From assembly GCA_034231615.1 (NCBI GenBank), contig CM067315.1:14247267-14311266 (forward strand): 64,000 nucleotides of DNA. The letters run 5' to 3'. The position numbers and the translations under genes were made by a program. This DNA comes from Meghimatium bilineatum (taxonomy: Eukaryota > Mollusca > Gastropoda > Stylommatophora > Philomycidae). The notes beneath the pieces were generated by a model that was given only the letters and a program-made list of their open reading frames with translations, was not told the DNA's origin and searched no databases. Numbering within the stretch: the first letter of the stretch is position 1; each line of letters begins with the position of its first letter. Shown in pieces: positions 44,395 to 55,223 of this stretch.

Positions 44395-44930
44395 AGTGAT
44401 ATAGGGAAGAGAGGGATATGCACTGATGGATCTGTGAATAGACATGTTCACAGTACGTGGGCATTCACAGCTCAGTGCGAAGATGAAACGATCTGGAAGG
44501 AGAGTGGTGCCTTTACTGTGACTACGAGTAGTATGACCATGGAGATTATGGCGGTGACCAGGGCATTTCATTGGTTAGGCACACAGAAGGCAACACAGGT
44601 CAGCATCTTGAGTGACTCTATGAGTATGATGGTACAATTAGGTCTCGTTCGCGAACAGTGGATTGAGGCCTTGAGAAAGGCGAGGTTGAAAGTAGTTACA
44701 TTTATTTTTGTACCGGGACACGTGGGTGTTCGAGGTAATGAAATAGCATATCAACTGGTGTCATGCGCGATTATGGCACAGGGGGTGGGACAATGGTTCG
44801 AGTTGAAGTTTTGAACTCCTTAAGAGATATAGCACGCGAGATTGAGACTAATGTGAATGAAGATTCCTTTTCGATGGCCAGGATTAAAGAACAGAGTTTG
44901 AAATGTGGTGTTACTTTCCCAAGCTGTTGA
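44395..44930 (+). mobile_element. LINE RNase H remnant
   Basis: Plus strand from about 44413: CTDGS (first catalytic Asp), TMEIMAVTRAFHWL (catalytic Glu), SILSDSMSMM (third acidic residue) and FVPGHVGVRGNEIAYQLVS. The usual final Asp of NEIAD reads Tyr. The domain is followed by a frameshift and a tail reading EDSFSMARIKEQSLKCGV. It ends less than 100 bp before receptor exon 3. It fits LINE clades that carry RNase H; no RT is present between it and the endonuclease remnant. Confidence 0.85.
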
Positions 44931-45015
44931 CAAATGAATACACCTGGTTAAACACATGAACGGCTTCTCACAAATGAAAGTTTCATTTCATAAACTGATC
45001 ATATGTCTTCCACAG

Positions 45016-45176
45016 ACCTTCATGGGAGGACCTGAATCAAGGTATTTACCAGATTGTGCTAGTGCTCCTGTTTTACGTGCTCCCGATGATATTGATGGCT
45101 CTCACCTACACACACGTGGCCACTGTCTTGTGGAAGCAGGAGATACCGGGTGCTGTTGTGAGCACTAAAAGTTCTG
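45016..45176 (+). CDS. Receptor exon 3: extracellular loop 2 end and TM5
   Basis: Acceptor TATGTCTTCCACAG. The first base completes codon 232 (AG|A, Arg), followed by residues 233-285 and one base of codon 286; donor TCTG|GTAAGT. WEDLNQ closes loop 2, and YQIVLVLLFYVLPMILMALT is TM5 with the conserved P255. VATVLWKQEIPG (267-277 region) matches the start of intracellular loop 3 in orexin receptors. The frame that gives this product differs from the 70-codon ATG frame in the same DNA. Confidence 0.93.
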
Positions 45177-46420
45177 GTAAGTGTCTGCCTATGAATTAGT
45201 ATTCAGGTAATGTTACATTGTTGCAGAGTTACAGTATTGCAGAGTGTGTGTGTTCAAAGTTATATCATTTGCTGTCCATATCCTAAAGCTATTATTATCA
45301 CTACAAATCTCGTATGTAGTAATTGATCATCAATTGAAATCTCGTATTTTGTTCTTGTTCATTACTACAAATACCGTATGTTGTCCTTGATCATCACTAA
45401 AAATCTCGTATTTTGTTCTTGATCAAGGATCTACGCTTTATGCGGCTTTTAATTCATAATATCAACAATTTTTTGCTAATGTTTTATCATTTTTGAACAT
45501 TTAATAATGTAAGTGGTTCTTGAGACAAGTGGGTAATATAAGTGATGTTTGAGGCAGCTGGTAATATAAGTGATGCTTGAGGCAGCTGGTAATATAAATT
45601 ATGTGTGAGGACCCCCCCCCCCACACACACACATTTGAATAACTGGCAGAAATTCAGGGACACCCTGTTTAAATATGTCAAAAAATATAACACTGCCACC
45701 GCTCAATCGTGACCGTCAGCGACTATAGAAGATCGAACTGCTAAAAGTAAACGGAACTTTATTTCGTATATTCTTGATTATTATCTGGCTATTCATTGGA
45801 TACTATTTATATAATTGTATTCGCCCGCCAAAAATAACCAAGGCCGACCAATGAAATACGATAATAATCACCAATTGGCCTTCTATATCATTAGTCCACG
45901 GGTCGTGACTTGAACCCGATCAATATAAAATAAATTAGCAGAAAAAGTTCGACAAACTGCATGTTTTGTTTGGAATTTTTAGAAAACAGTTCCATATATT
46001 CTGATTACCGCGCAATGACAAAATACGACGTTATTTTTGGCAAGCACTAAAATATAGGCCAGTTAACGTAAAACCAAACCGGATTTCCGTCTATTTATAA
46101 GACCTTTCAACAGGACCCCATTCGTGACGTATTTTATTATTTTCGCTGGCCACTATTTATATACTTGGCGTCGCATGTCAAATTAGCCACGACCGACCAA
46201 CAGATTCCACGGAAATGGGCCCACAAGGTCATGTTTACATTTTAGTTAAAATGTTTTATTGGAGAAAGTGTTGTTTGGATGTATTGACCACAAACGTGAT
46301 CACATCCGTGTCGCTTCGACTCTGTATTTAGAACATCTGCGCACTCAATCAACTTCATCCCCCCTCACCCCCCTACCCCACACATAGAAATTGCTGAAGT
46401 AATTTGTCTACATCCTCTTA
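45177..46420 (+). other. Intron 3, mostly unique
   Basis: Contains short GCAGCTGGTAATATAAGTGA repeats (45530-45600) and two weakly similar blocks with GGCCGACCAATGAAA (45850) and CGACCGACCAACAG (46190). Nothing else was recognised. Confidence 0.45.
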
Positions 46421-46429
46421 ATCTCAAAA

Positions 46430-46497
46430 TGTGATAACAAACTGTGATAACAAACTGTGATAACAAACCATGATAACAAACTGTGATAACAAACTCT
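46430..46497. repeat. 13-bp repeat, five units
   Basis: Units of AAACTGTGATAAC. Confidence 0.9.
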
Positions 46498-46974
46498 GAA
46501 GTCTTGTAGGAAAGAAAATCGAACTTGTATACATAATGAGAAATCGCTTTGTTAACATCAAGTCTTGTTAACGTTGTCTTCTTTTTAATGTTACTAACAT
46601 ATACCATTCATGCAGTAGCGTTCAATCCATCATTTTGTTAGTAGAAGTAATTGTGGTTTTGTGAGTTCTTGCAATCAAGCAACGACTGGTAGACTTGAGA
46701 ATAATTTAGAGATCGCTAATTCTTGCGATGTCTTACAGGACAGCAAATTGAGCACAAACATACGACTCAAACAGTGACCATCATATCTTTGATATCCTGT
46801 AAGACGAATACTTGACCCTATGCAGAAAAAAATCAACCATGATTATTACGTCTTGTGATATCCTTTAGGACGGCAATTTGACCAAATGTATTACAGAAAC
46901 GCATATTGTCCAGAACCAGCGTTGACGGCAGTGAATCGGCATAAGCTTTTTCACTTTCTAAAACTAATTTGTAA

Positions 46975-47130
46975 GGAACAATTGAAGATGAAAAAAGATT
47001 AAGAGGTAAAGAAACTATTGTATTTATAAATCAGGGATGGTACATGCATAGTATTTCTACACTCATCCGAATGGCTGAGAAAATAGGCACTAAATTAGTT
47101 TGTTACAACAAGCAACCATGAGAAGGACTG
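46975..47130 (+). mobile_element. LINE 3' terminal remnant
   Basis: Reads STLIRMAEN near 47052-47080, then KLVCYNKQP and a stop, the terminal block of RTE-like ORFs. The upstream part (TTTGTAAGGAACAATTGAAG) resembles 24565-24600, so it is the unamplified counterpart of the fragment containing the 30-bp array. Confidence 0.6.
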
Positions 47131-48624
47131 GCACTACCATGAGGGAAACTGTTGGAATTCCCTGATGCAGACAAATTAATGAAGACCTGAGAAGAACTGA
47201 CATCCCCAAAAGAACAGGTAGAAGTCCTTGTACTAGCATATTGATTTTGTGATGTGGAGCCCTGAAAAGATATAACAATCCTAATAATGGCTGGAATAAG
47301 TCAAAGTACAATCTAAATGTTATGCTTAGAGCCTTCAAAAAAGACTAGCAATCTCAAATAAGACAGATGGAAGTCGTGGTGTGGTACCGATTGACAAGGG
47401 ACCCTAAAAATTACTAGTAACGTGCTAAGTAATGATGGCAGTTTCTAAAGTAAAAAGTATTGCGAATCCCCGAAAAGGACTGGTTGGAGTTCAGGTTTCA
47501 ACTAGTAGAGTAAAGTGCTGAAGACATGATAATTAATATACCAAGTAACATATTCTTTCCAAAACGTTCTCTTCGTCGTGGATACTCTGAATGCGTCTCT
47601 GCCCGGTCAAGCAGGCATGCACTGGCCATAGACATGTTCATATATTCTTAGATCTCACTGGTTCATCGACTTCTTGATCTTTCTCTTTTCTCTCGCCTGT
47701 ACGCTGTCTTCCAGAATCAGCCTTTCGATACCATCATGATGAGAAGGAATGTTTTCTCTCGCCTGCACGCTGTCTTCCAGAGTCAGCCTTTCGATACTAT
47801 CATGATGAGAAAGAATGTTTGTGCGTAGGAGTCCCAGTAGTGACCACTTGGTTTCTAAGACGAAGAATCTCTGAGAAGAACTGATAATCCCATACTGTAA
47901 ACTGATATATGCACAACATGGGCTTAAATGGTTGACATCAGTTTTCCCCATAACCATACCAATGTCTCCAACAACCACCAGCACCGACAAGAAGCTAGAA
48001 AACCAGACACTACCAACAAGTACGAAAAACACAAGGCACGGGTCCACCAATCACACAACGGTTCGCCCATCACTGAAAAGACACTCAGAAACACCCCCCT
48101 CCAACTTTCACGATCCCTCTCAAAGGTCGACTACCACAAATGTCACCAAGTCATCCCCCACTGACACCAAACACCATGTCAGCAACCTCTACCAATGCCA
48201 TCGACATCTTTAAAAGGAAAAGAAAAGGTAAATAATTATCTAAAGTCATGACCGGTGTTCAGTACAAGGGGTAACACGAAGATGAAAGACGAACGGGGAA
48301 TGGATATGGGTGGGAATCTTTAAGAGTGTTGTTGTGGGGTGGCGGGTGGCGATATGTGTTGTGGATGGGTATGTTGTAGAAGGAATTCCACTGTATTTTC
48401 TCCCCTCCCCTTCCAGCAAAACACTCTCCTTTCCACCCTCCCCTTGGGTCTTGATCTAATTTGCCCGCAACTCGAATCGTATTTGATTTTATTTCGCATT
48501 TTAATTTGTTCATGTAGTTTTGTGTGTGTTTTTTTTTCATATTTGATAAATTTTCTCCTCTTCCTATATTTACGCCCTTTCATTTCTACTGTTATAGTGA
48601 ACTTTTGTTCAGGATCTTTATGTT
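47131..48624. other. Intron 3, no gene recognised
   Basis: Contains a 65-bp direct duplication (47690-47820; CTCTCGCCTGTACGCTGTCT and CTCTCGCCTGCACGCTGTCT). A Ser/Thr-rich frame at 47932-48213 has no recognisable domain and is probably fortuitous. Confidence 0.45.
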
Positions 48625-48741
48625 TTATTTGTCGTTAGACCATTGTTTTAAGTGTCGTTAGACCATTGTTTTAAGGGTCGTTAGACCATTGTTTTAAGTG
48701 TCGTTAGACCATTGTTTTAAGTGTCGTTAGACCATTGTTTT
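48625..48741. repeat. 23-bp minisatellite, interrupted by SINE-A
   Basis: Units of GTCGTTAGACCATTGTTTTA. The array resumes at 48906 after the SINE-A insertion. Confidence 0.92.
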
Positions 48742-48905
48742 TCCCGCCGAAGACGGATGTGTCGGGCCATTGGCGCAAATAAAATGGCAACACAACGCAT
48801 TTCCATTCTCTGGACTATATCCTCCTGGAAATCTAATAGGGCCATTGTCCTACTGCAATAGAGATCCAGCAGGAGTTTGAGAATGAACGTTGAAGAAGAA
48901 GAAGA
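48742..48905 (+). mobile_element. SINE-A copy with 13-bp TSD
   Basis: From CCCGCCGAAGACGGATGTGT to the (GAA)n tail. The TSD AGACCATTGTTTT occurs at 48729-48741 and 48906-48918; both copies are part of the 23-bp array unit, so the insertion point is unambiguous. Confidence 0.92.
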
Positions 48906-48935
48906 AGACCATTGTTTTAAGTGTCGTTAGTACGC

Positions 48936-49449
48936 AGAACTATTTCCGCCAGTCAAGAGGAAGAACACTACGTGGCGTCAGTACTCAGAAATATTACAGA
49001 AGTATTTGTTAATAATGAACGTGAAATCCTGATTATTTTTCTAACACTTACCCTTTCTGTGACGTCTGTGTTACATCCAGCATATCGAGATGTCCATGTC
49101 TGAATGCGGGGGAAAGGAAATCAAAAACAAAAAAAACCTTACAGAACATCTTTTCTAAACTATTTTGTGACGCAGCAATGAGTTTTCGAGAAAAGATACC
49201 CCGTCACATTTTCCGTAGGTCTCCTGGGATCTGACGATGACCGGGGATAATGATTACGGGTCACACAATAGCGTCATTGTCCGTTCCCAATGTCATTCTA
49301 TATACCTGTTTCCGACAGTCACTGCTTTAAATGTGTCTGGCGGATAGCCAGTCTGGCATATTCATTTTTTCATCTAAATTGATAATTTAAAAGTGAGGCC
49401 GGTCTCGATTACTTAGAAATCGTGATCGAGTATCAGAATCCATGATAAC
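48936..49449. other. Intron 3, nothing recognised
   Basis: No feature was recognised before the gap. Confidence 0.4.
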
Positions 49450-49549
49450 NNNNNNNNNNNNNNNNNNNNNNNNNNNNNNNNNNNNNNNNNNNNNNNNNNN
49501 NNNNNNNNNNNNNNNNNNNNNNNNNNNNNNNNNNNNNNNNNNNNNNNNN
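49450..49549. other. Assembly gap (100 N)
   Basis: Exactly 100 N, a conventional placeholder, so the true gap length is unknown. Confidence 0.99.
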
Positions 49550-49654
49550 GATACCAGACGGTTTTTACTTTCAAGGTACCACTGCATCCTAAGATTGATA
49601 ATGCATTCCATTGTTTTGCATAGACAGCTTGTGAGGTGATGATGAGCCTGTAAT

Positions 49655-49960
49655 TTGGAGACTGTGTTGCCATCGTGTCCTGATTTGAGGAGTAAAAAGA
49701 TCAATTATATATCAAACATTAGGGGCAGACAGTCAAGTTTTCTAGTGCATGTGATGAGAAAAGCACAGTTTGAACACTTATTAACCAGTGGAAATATCAA
49801 GGGGAGAAGAGACAAGGAACGACAAAGAGAGAGGTTTCTAGATGGTCTAGTATTATGGTATGGTAATAGTTTAACCAACCGAAGAGTATTGATTACACAA
49901 GAGACAGAGAGTTGTGGAGAGACATGATCGTCTACGCCATTCGGCATGTCACTTGATTGA
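49655..49960 (+). mobile_element. LINE family B 3' fragment
   Basis: Plus-strand frame: IRGRQSSFLVHVMRKAQFEH, GNIKGRRDKERQRERFLDGL, VLWYGNSL and a truncated end near YAIRHVT. It carries the same motifs as 5551-6068 and 53265-53720. Confidence 0.82.
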
Positions 49961-49989
49961 TAGATATTAAATATTGTTGATTATTCAGA

Positions 49990-50145
49990 CCTAGAGTACG
50001 CTGGATCGACAACATCAAAGAGACATTACACGAACACCAAATAACATTATCTGAAGCTGCCAGAAAAGCGAGAACAAGAACAATGTATCTCCCTCGACAC
50101 CCGTAAAGGGTAAAAGAGGAAGGAAAGAAGAAGAAGAATAAGTTG
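49990..50145 (+). mobile_element. LINE family C 3' end
   Basis: RVRWIDNIKETLHEHQITLS, EAARKARTRTMYLPRHP then KEEGKKKK and a (GAA)n tail. An inverted, longer copy lies at 50611-51071. Confidence 0.82.
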
Positions 50146-50610
50146 ATTATTTTTAGCCATTTCGATTATTGTTCATAATTTTAACGGTTATTTCCCTTGA
50201 AATCAATATATTTTTGGTGTATGTTTGAGATTTTAAAATGATACACGATTTCCATGATATTCCGCTTGCATATTTGTAAAAGCTATTTTCCTCAGAATAT
50301 TGTGTAAATCAATGTATTTTTTGTGTGCATTTTTACAAGGTAGTCAATATTTTTCTTATTTAATTTCACTAATGTCACTTTAGTCAACTTTCTACAATGA
50401 AATATTCAGTATTGATACGACTTTAGTTTATTTCTACATTCAGTTTTTGTAAATATATACTTGCTTTTCTCCAAAATATCATTATAGAGAAAGCGGTACC
50501 GCGACCCACATAAACATTAATAGGCCTATACCGATTTTCCAATATTATTTATACATATTCTCCATATCTGAACCAAATACACTTGAAATTCAAGTAATCA
50601 TATTTTTATT
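50146..50610 (+). repeat. Dispersed AT-rich repeat, copy 1
   Basis: Shares ordered blocks with 57230-57665: TTCATAATTTTAACGGTT / TTCACAATTTTAACGGTT, TTTTTCTTATTTAATTTCAC, AATATTCAGTATTGATACGA and CTGAACCAAATACACTTGAA. Unknown class. Confidence 0.65.
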
Positions 50611-51071
50611 CTTCTTCTTCTTCTTCTTTCCTTCCTCTTTTACCCTTAACGGGCGGTCGAGGGGAGATACATTGTTCTTGTTCTCGCTTTTCTGACAGCT
50701 TCAGATAATGTTATTTGGTGTTCGTGTAATGTCTCTTTGATGTTGTCGATCCAGCGTACTCTAGGTCTACCCTTGGCTCTTCTTTCTGCTTCTCCCTCTC
50801 TTCGTATATGCTTTATAAACTAATGAATCACACTGCATTTTTTCCAGATGACTAAACCATTGTATCTGTTGGTTTTGTATGTATTGTAGAATTGATATGA
50901 CACCCACTCTTTCTCTTATAACATCGTTTCTAATTCTGTGTCTTCTGGTCACTCCTGTGGCTTTTTTCAGACATCTCATCTCTGTTGTAACAGTTGTTTC
51001 TTATGTTTTATTGTTAAGGGCCATGTTCGACATTGGTAGCACAGGGTTGGAATGAAGATACTTTGAATAAG
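50611..51071 (-). mobile_element. LINE family C 3' fragment
   Basis: Minus strand: TEMRCLKKATGVTRRHRIRN, ISILQYIQNQQIQWFSHLEK, YTKRGRSRKKSQG, RVRWIDNIKETLHEHQ and a (GAA)n tail at 50611. The related family copy at 63459-64000 shares IKWFSHI-type motifs. Confidence 0.85.
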
Positions 51072-51960
51072 ATAATTTTTTGTTGACATTGGTAGCATTT
51101 ATGTTACTTTTCTCATATTTTTATTTCAAATATTTATTTTTTACATATTCTTGATATCTACACATAATACACTTAAATTATCCAGTAATCATAATGTTAT
51201 TGAGGAAAAATAACCTTAAATGGCGTAATGAAAGGTTAATATTATTATTACCATTATTATTACCATTAGTATTACCATTATTAATACCATTATTATTACT
51301 ATTGTTATTACCATTGTTATTATTAGTATGATGATTATTATCGTATTTACACTGTACGGATAGTTTACAGCAATCGCCTACTGGTCTATGACATCCGTGA
51401 CAAAAGTACGTCACCGTCGCTTATTAATCTATTTGAATCCAGCGAATTTGGAACTTGTAGTCGAGAACTACAAATTTTGCAACTTGTAGTGCCTCGTAGT
51501 CACAATATGGTGGCAATAACACGCACGGCCTCCATTCTCACTTCATATTAGAACCATTTATCCGATGTTGCCACTGCGTTCTGTGACCCATGCCACGTGC
51601 ACTAAACTATAAACACACACAAAAACCATGTCTAGTGGCGAGGCACATATCCATTCGTGAATATTACACCACAATATGTGTTATCAGCTGTTAGTAAATG
51701 CGAAATGAATTGTATGAGAACAGCTGCAGTGGCTACTAAACTAGATAAAATAAGAAATGCAGAAATTAGGTAAAGAGTTGGTATAATATCATGTATTAAA
51801 CATATCGAAAGACAGTAGGTAAAATGGTTCAGTCCCTTATGAGAATGAACCCAAACCAAATATTAATAAGAACATCTATGTAACTTCAGCGCTCTATGGG
51901 ATACTAAATCTCAATAGTTTCCTAGTACTACATGAGTTTACAAGTAACAGTTTATAAGTT
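51072..51960. other. Intron 3, partial dispersed repeat and ATT/ACC tract
   Basis: 51110-51200 repeats the terminal block of the dispersed repeat (TAATACACTTAAATTATCCA). 51235-51330 is an imperfect ATT-ATT-ACC tract. The rest is unrecognised. Confidence 0.5.
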
Positions 51961-53045
51961 GTAACCTCAATCCACCCTTGCTGGAAGGAAATCAATATTT
52001 ACATTGTACCCAGAATCCACCCCTTGCAGGAAGGACATCAATATTTCAGTTGTAACCTCAACCCCCCCCCCCCTCACCTCCACTTGCTTAAAGGAAATCA
52101 AATATTTAAGTTCAACCCTCAATATCCACCCCTTGCAGGATGGAAATCAGTATTTAAATTGTACCTTCAATTTAAAAAGAAATGTATCAATATTAAATTG
52201 TACCGTCAATCCACCCCTTGCAGGAAGGAAATCAATATTTCAGTTGTAACCTCAACCACCTACCCCCCTTGCTGGAAGAACATCAATATTTAAGTTCTAC
52301 CCTCAATATCCACCCCTTGCAGGAAGGACATCGATATTAAAGTGTACCTTCAATCCACCCCTGCAGGAAAGAATCCAATATTTAAATTGTAACCTCAATC
52401 CATGCCTGCAGGAAGGAATCCAATATTTAAATTGTAACCTCAATCCATGCCTGCAGGAAGGAATCCAATTTTTAAATTACACCCTCAATCCATGCCTGCA
52501 GGAAGGAATCCAATATTTAAATTGTAACCTCAATCCATGCCTGCAGGACGGAAGCCAATATTTAAATTATAACCTCAATCCATGCCTGCAGGGACGGAAG
52601 CCAATATTTAAATTGTAACCTCAATCCATGCCTGCAGGAAGGAATCCAATTTTTAAATTACACCCTCAATCCATGCCTGCAGGAAGGAATCCAATATTTA
52701 AATTGTAACCTCAATCCATGCCTGCAGGACGGAAGCCAATATTTAAATTGTAACCTCAATCCATGCCTGCAGGAAGGAATCCAATTTTTAAATTAACACC
52801 CTCAATCCATGCCTGCAGGAAGGAATCCAATATTTAAATTGTAACCTCAATCCATGCCTGCAGGAAGGAATCCAATATTTAAATTGTAACCTCAATCCAT
52901 GCCTGCAGGAAGGAATCCAATATTTAAATTGTAACCTCAATCCATGCCTGCAGGAAGGAATATCCAATATTTAAATTGTAACCTCAATCCATGCCTGCAG
53001 GAAGGAATCCAATTTTTAAATTACACCCTCAATCCATGCCTGCAG
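51961..53045 (+). repeat. 45-bp minisatellite carrying 3' splice-site copies
   Basis: Diverged ~50-bp units from 51961, then about 15 homogeneous 45-bp units from about 52355. Each contains ACCTCAATCCATGCCTGCAG followed by GAAGGAATCCAATA, a pyrimidine-rich AG acceptor plus exon-like bases. The last unit is the natural acceptor of receptor exon 4 (GCAG|GACGGAAGCC). In most units a TAA follows eight codons after the AG; ATTACACCC variants keep the frame open. Confidence 0.9.
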
Positions 53046-53188
53046 GACGGAAGCCAATACTAGAAGGAAATAGACACACACAGGAAGACCAGGTCATGTG
53101 TAGAAGGAAAGCTGCTCGAATGTTGATCGCAATCGTCATTGTCCTTCGGCATCTGTTACCTACCTGTACACCTGATGAACCTGCTCAG
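53046..53188 (+). CDS. Receptor exon 4: intracellular loop 3 and TM6, frame broken
   Basis: Acceptor ATCCATGCCTGCAG is in the last minisatellite unit. The first two bases complete codon 286 (G|GA), then RKPILEGNRHTQEDQ and MCRRKAARMLIAIVIV open TM6. After GTC (53141-53143) an extra base shifts the frame; one base further on the DNA reads FGICYLPVHLMNLL, the expected rest of TM6, ending AG|GTGAGT. FxxCYLP matches the orexin-type form of the CWxP motif. Length minus one base (142) restores the phase needed by exon 5. Starts at 53064 or 53088 also keep phase but have poorer acceptors. Confidence 0.88.
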
Positions 53189-53264
53189 GTGAGTTTTTAT
53201 ATACATCTGGAAATAAAAACGTGTGTATGTATCTATGTAAAAACATTCATAAATAAATATATCA

Positions 53265-53709
53265 TCATCATCAGTGCCATGCCGGCTGGCGTAGGCGGGC
53301 ATGGCTCTCCACATCCCTGTCCACAGTATTATGTATCAAGGTCGTTGTTGTTTCCTTGCCGTGCCAGGTTGTCAAACTGTCTAATATTTTCTCACGTTGT
53401 CGCCCTCTGTCTCTGTTACCTTCATTTTGCCTGATGTGACTATGTTCTCCAAACCTGCCTGTCTCATGAAGTGGCCCAAAAAAAAGAAGATTGCTTTCTT
53501 CTCATATTGTTGATTAAGGTCCGTTTCGCATTTAACTCTTTTAACGCCTCTACATTAGTTTTTCTGGCAGTCCATGGTATTCTCAGCATTCTTCTGTAGA
53601 ACCACATCTCTGTTGCCTCTAATTTCCGACTTTCCAGTTTGTTTATTGTCCAAGACTCGCACCCATATGTTAGCATATGGGTTATATAGCACTGCAGAAC
53701 TTTCTTTCT

Positions 53710-53720
<11 letters not shown>
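53265..53720 (-). mobile_element. LINE family B 3' fragment in intron 4
   Basis: Minus strand: VLQCYITHMLTYGCESWTIN, KLEATEMWFYRRMLRIPWTA, LKELNAKRTLINNM and MRQAG, then the terminal block down to the GTGCCATGCCGG end with an ATC microsatellite at 53262-53273. The best-preserved family B copy here. A CA/TA microsatellite (53708-53780) abuts its 5' side. Confidence 0.9.
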
Positions 53721-53742
<22 letters not shown>

Positions 53743-53780
53743 GTGTATATATATGTATTAATAATATATATATATATTAA
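53708..53780. repeat. (CA)n/(TA)n microsatellite
   Basis: Dinucleotide runs, with a long CA block then TATA stretches. Confidence 0.95.
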
Positions 53781-54164
53781 ACACTCAACAGAGAAGAGTA
53801 AGCATTCGCCGCTATACCCTGAGAAATTGACTGAAGCAGAGATCTGAGAACATATGAACATACCCGGTGTGGGAGTATGATCATAAAGAGAAATAAACCT
53901 ACTGAGACACTGCAAAGGCAAAGTGTAAAGAGCGAAAAAATATGACGTGTTTGGGGCTTACCGGTCAAACCCATGTACTCAGCTGTATAACAAGAGATGA
54001 AGACCTATGCAGTCCCTCAGCTGTTTGAAGCGTGATGAATACTTATGCATAAACTACAGTGAAGAAATCATCTTTTGCATTTCCGGCTTGCTTGAAGATT
54101 GTAATAAAAAGTAGAGACCATCTCATCCGGAGTAAATGACTATAGTTTTGCAACATAGGGTCAC
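53781..54164. other. Intron 4, nothing recognised
   Basis: No feature was recognised. Confidence 0.4.
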
Positions 54165-54535
54165 ATTGAGTGAAACAGTTACCTGGTACCTGTAAAATCT
54201 CCTGGCTTGCAACGTATGGACTGAAGATTGTGATAAAAGGAACATTGATTGAAACAGTTATCTGGGACTTGTAAATACTCTGGGCTTGCAACCTACAAAC
54301 ACGTTGAGGTGAAACAGTTATCTGGGACCTGTAAAAGCTCCTGGCTTGCAACATACCGACACACCGAGGTGAAACAGTTATCTGGAACCTGTAAAAGCTT
54401 CTGGCTTGCAACATACCGACACACCGAGTGAAACAGTTATCTGGGACCTGTAAAAGCTCCTGGCTTGCAACATACGGACACACCGAGTGAAACAGTTATC
54501 TGGGACTTGTAAAGTCTCTGGAAAACTACATTTAA
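54165..54535. repeat. 60-bp minisatellite
   Basis: About six units (seed GTGAAACAGTTATCTGGGAC). Confidence 0.93.
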
Positions 54536-55056
54536 ATATAATTCAAGAAAAGCGCACAAGTCTAGAGTTTAAAGTAAATCTCCAACATGCTTACACTAGG
54601 ATCAAGAACTGGCACACTGACAAACACTGTTGTGGGGTGCTGTCATCACCATCAGCATTATAACCATCATCTTCATCTCCAGCAGGATCGTAATCAGTGT
54701 CATCACCACCATCATCAAGTTATTTTGCATTTTCACATCCTTGTTTCATTGTCAGAAATGCGGTCATGGAGTCATTCTTCCAAGAAAGCTTTTTAAAAAA
54801 TATCTAGTTATTTTCAAAAGGGTAATCGACGTTAAGTAAATCGCTGTATCGATGGCAGACAAATCGATAAAAGTTCTAACGCTATCATTACAAAAGTATA
54901 TATAAACGTTGAGCAGCATTCTTCCTAGAGGCACTGCGTAACCGTTAGTGGCCCAAAACCAATCTAAATGTATACAATTTCGATTAAGATATACTCACTT
55001 CCTTCTGTTTTTTGTTACAATCTCATATTTTTGTATTTTTTTAAACTATATTTTTT
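54536..55056. other. Intron 4, nothing recognised
   Basis: Short CATCACCATCATC stretch near 54640-54720; otherwise no feature. Confidence 0.4.
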
Positions 55057-55068
55057 GAACAGTAAACT

Positions 55069-55223
55069 TCTGCCGAAGACGGATGTGTCGGGCCATTGGC
55101 GCAAATAAAATGGCGACACAACGCAATTCCATTCTCTGGACTATATTCTGCTGGAAATCTAGTAGGACTTGTCCTGCTACAAGAGAATTCAGCAGGAGTT
55201 TGAGAATGTACGCTGAAGAAGAA
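55069..55223 (+). mobile_element. SINE-A copy with 12-bp TSD
   Basis: A 155-bp element from TCTGCCGAAGACGG to (GAA)n. The TSD GAACAGTAAACT is at 55057-55068 and 55224-55235. Confidence 0.93.

Noticed and set aside
43802-44464. Long YLTS, GSQV and KSSR periodic frames, superficially like a repeat antigen or silk-like protein
   Set aside because: The 12-bp satellite is a multiple of three, so several frames are open; there is no signal peptide and no intron-exon context, and it lies inside a LINE remnant.
47932-48213. Ser/Thr-rich 93-codon frame in intron 3
   Set aside because: No domain, no codon signature, overlapped by another open frame; probably chance in a C/A-rich stretch.
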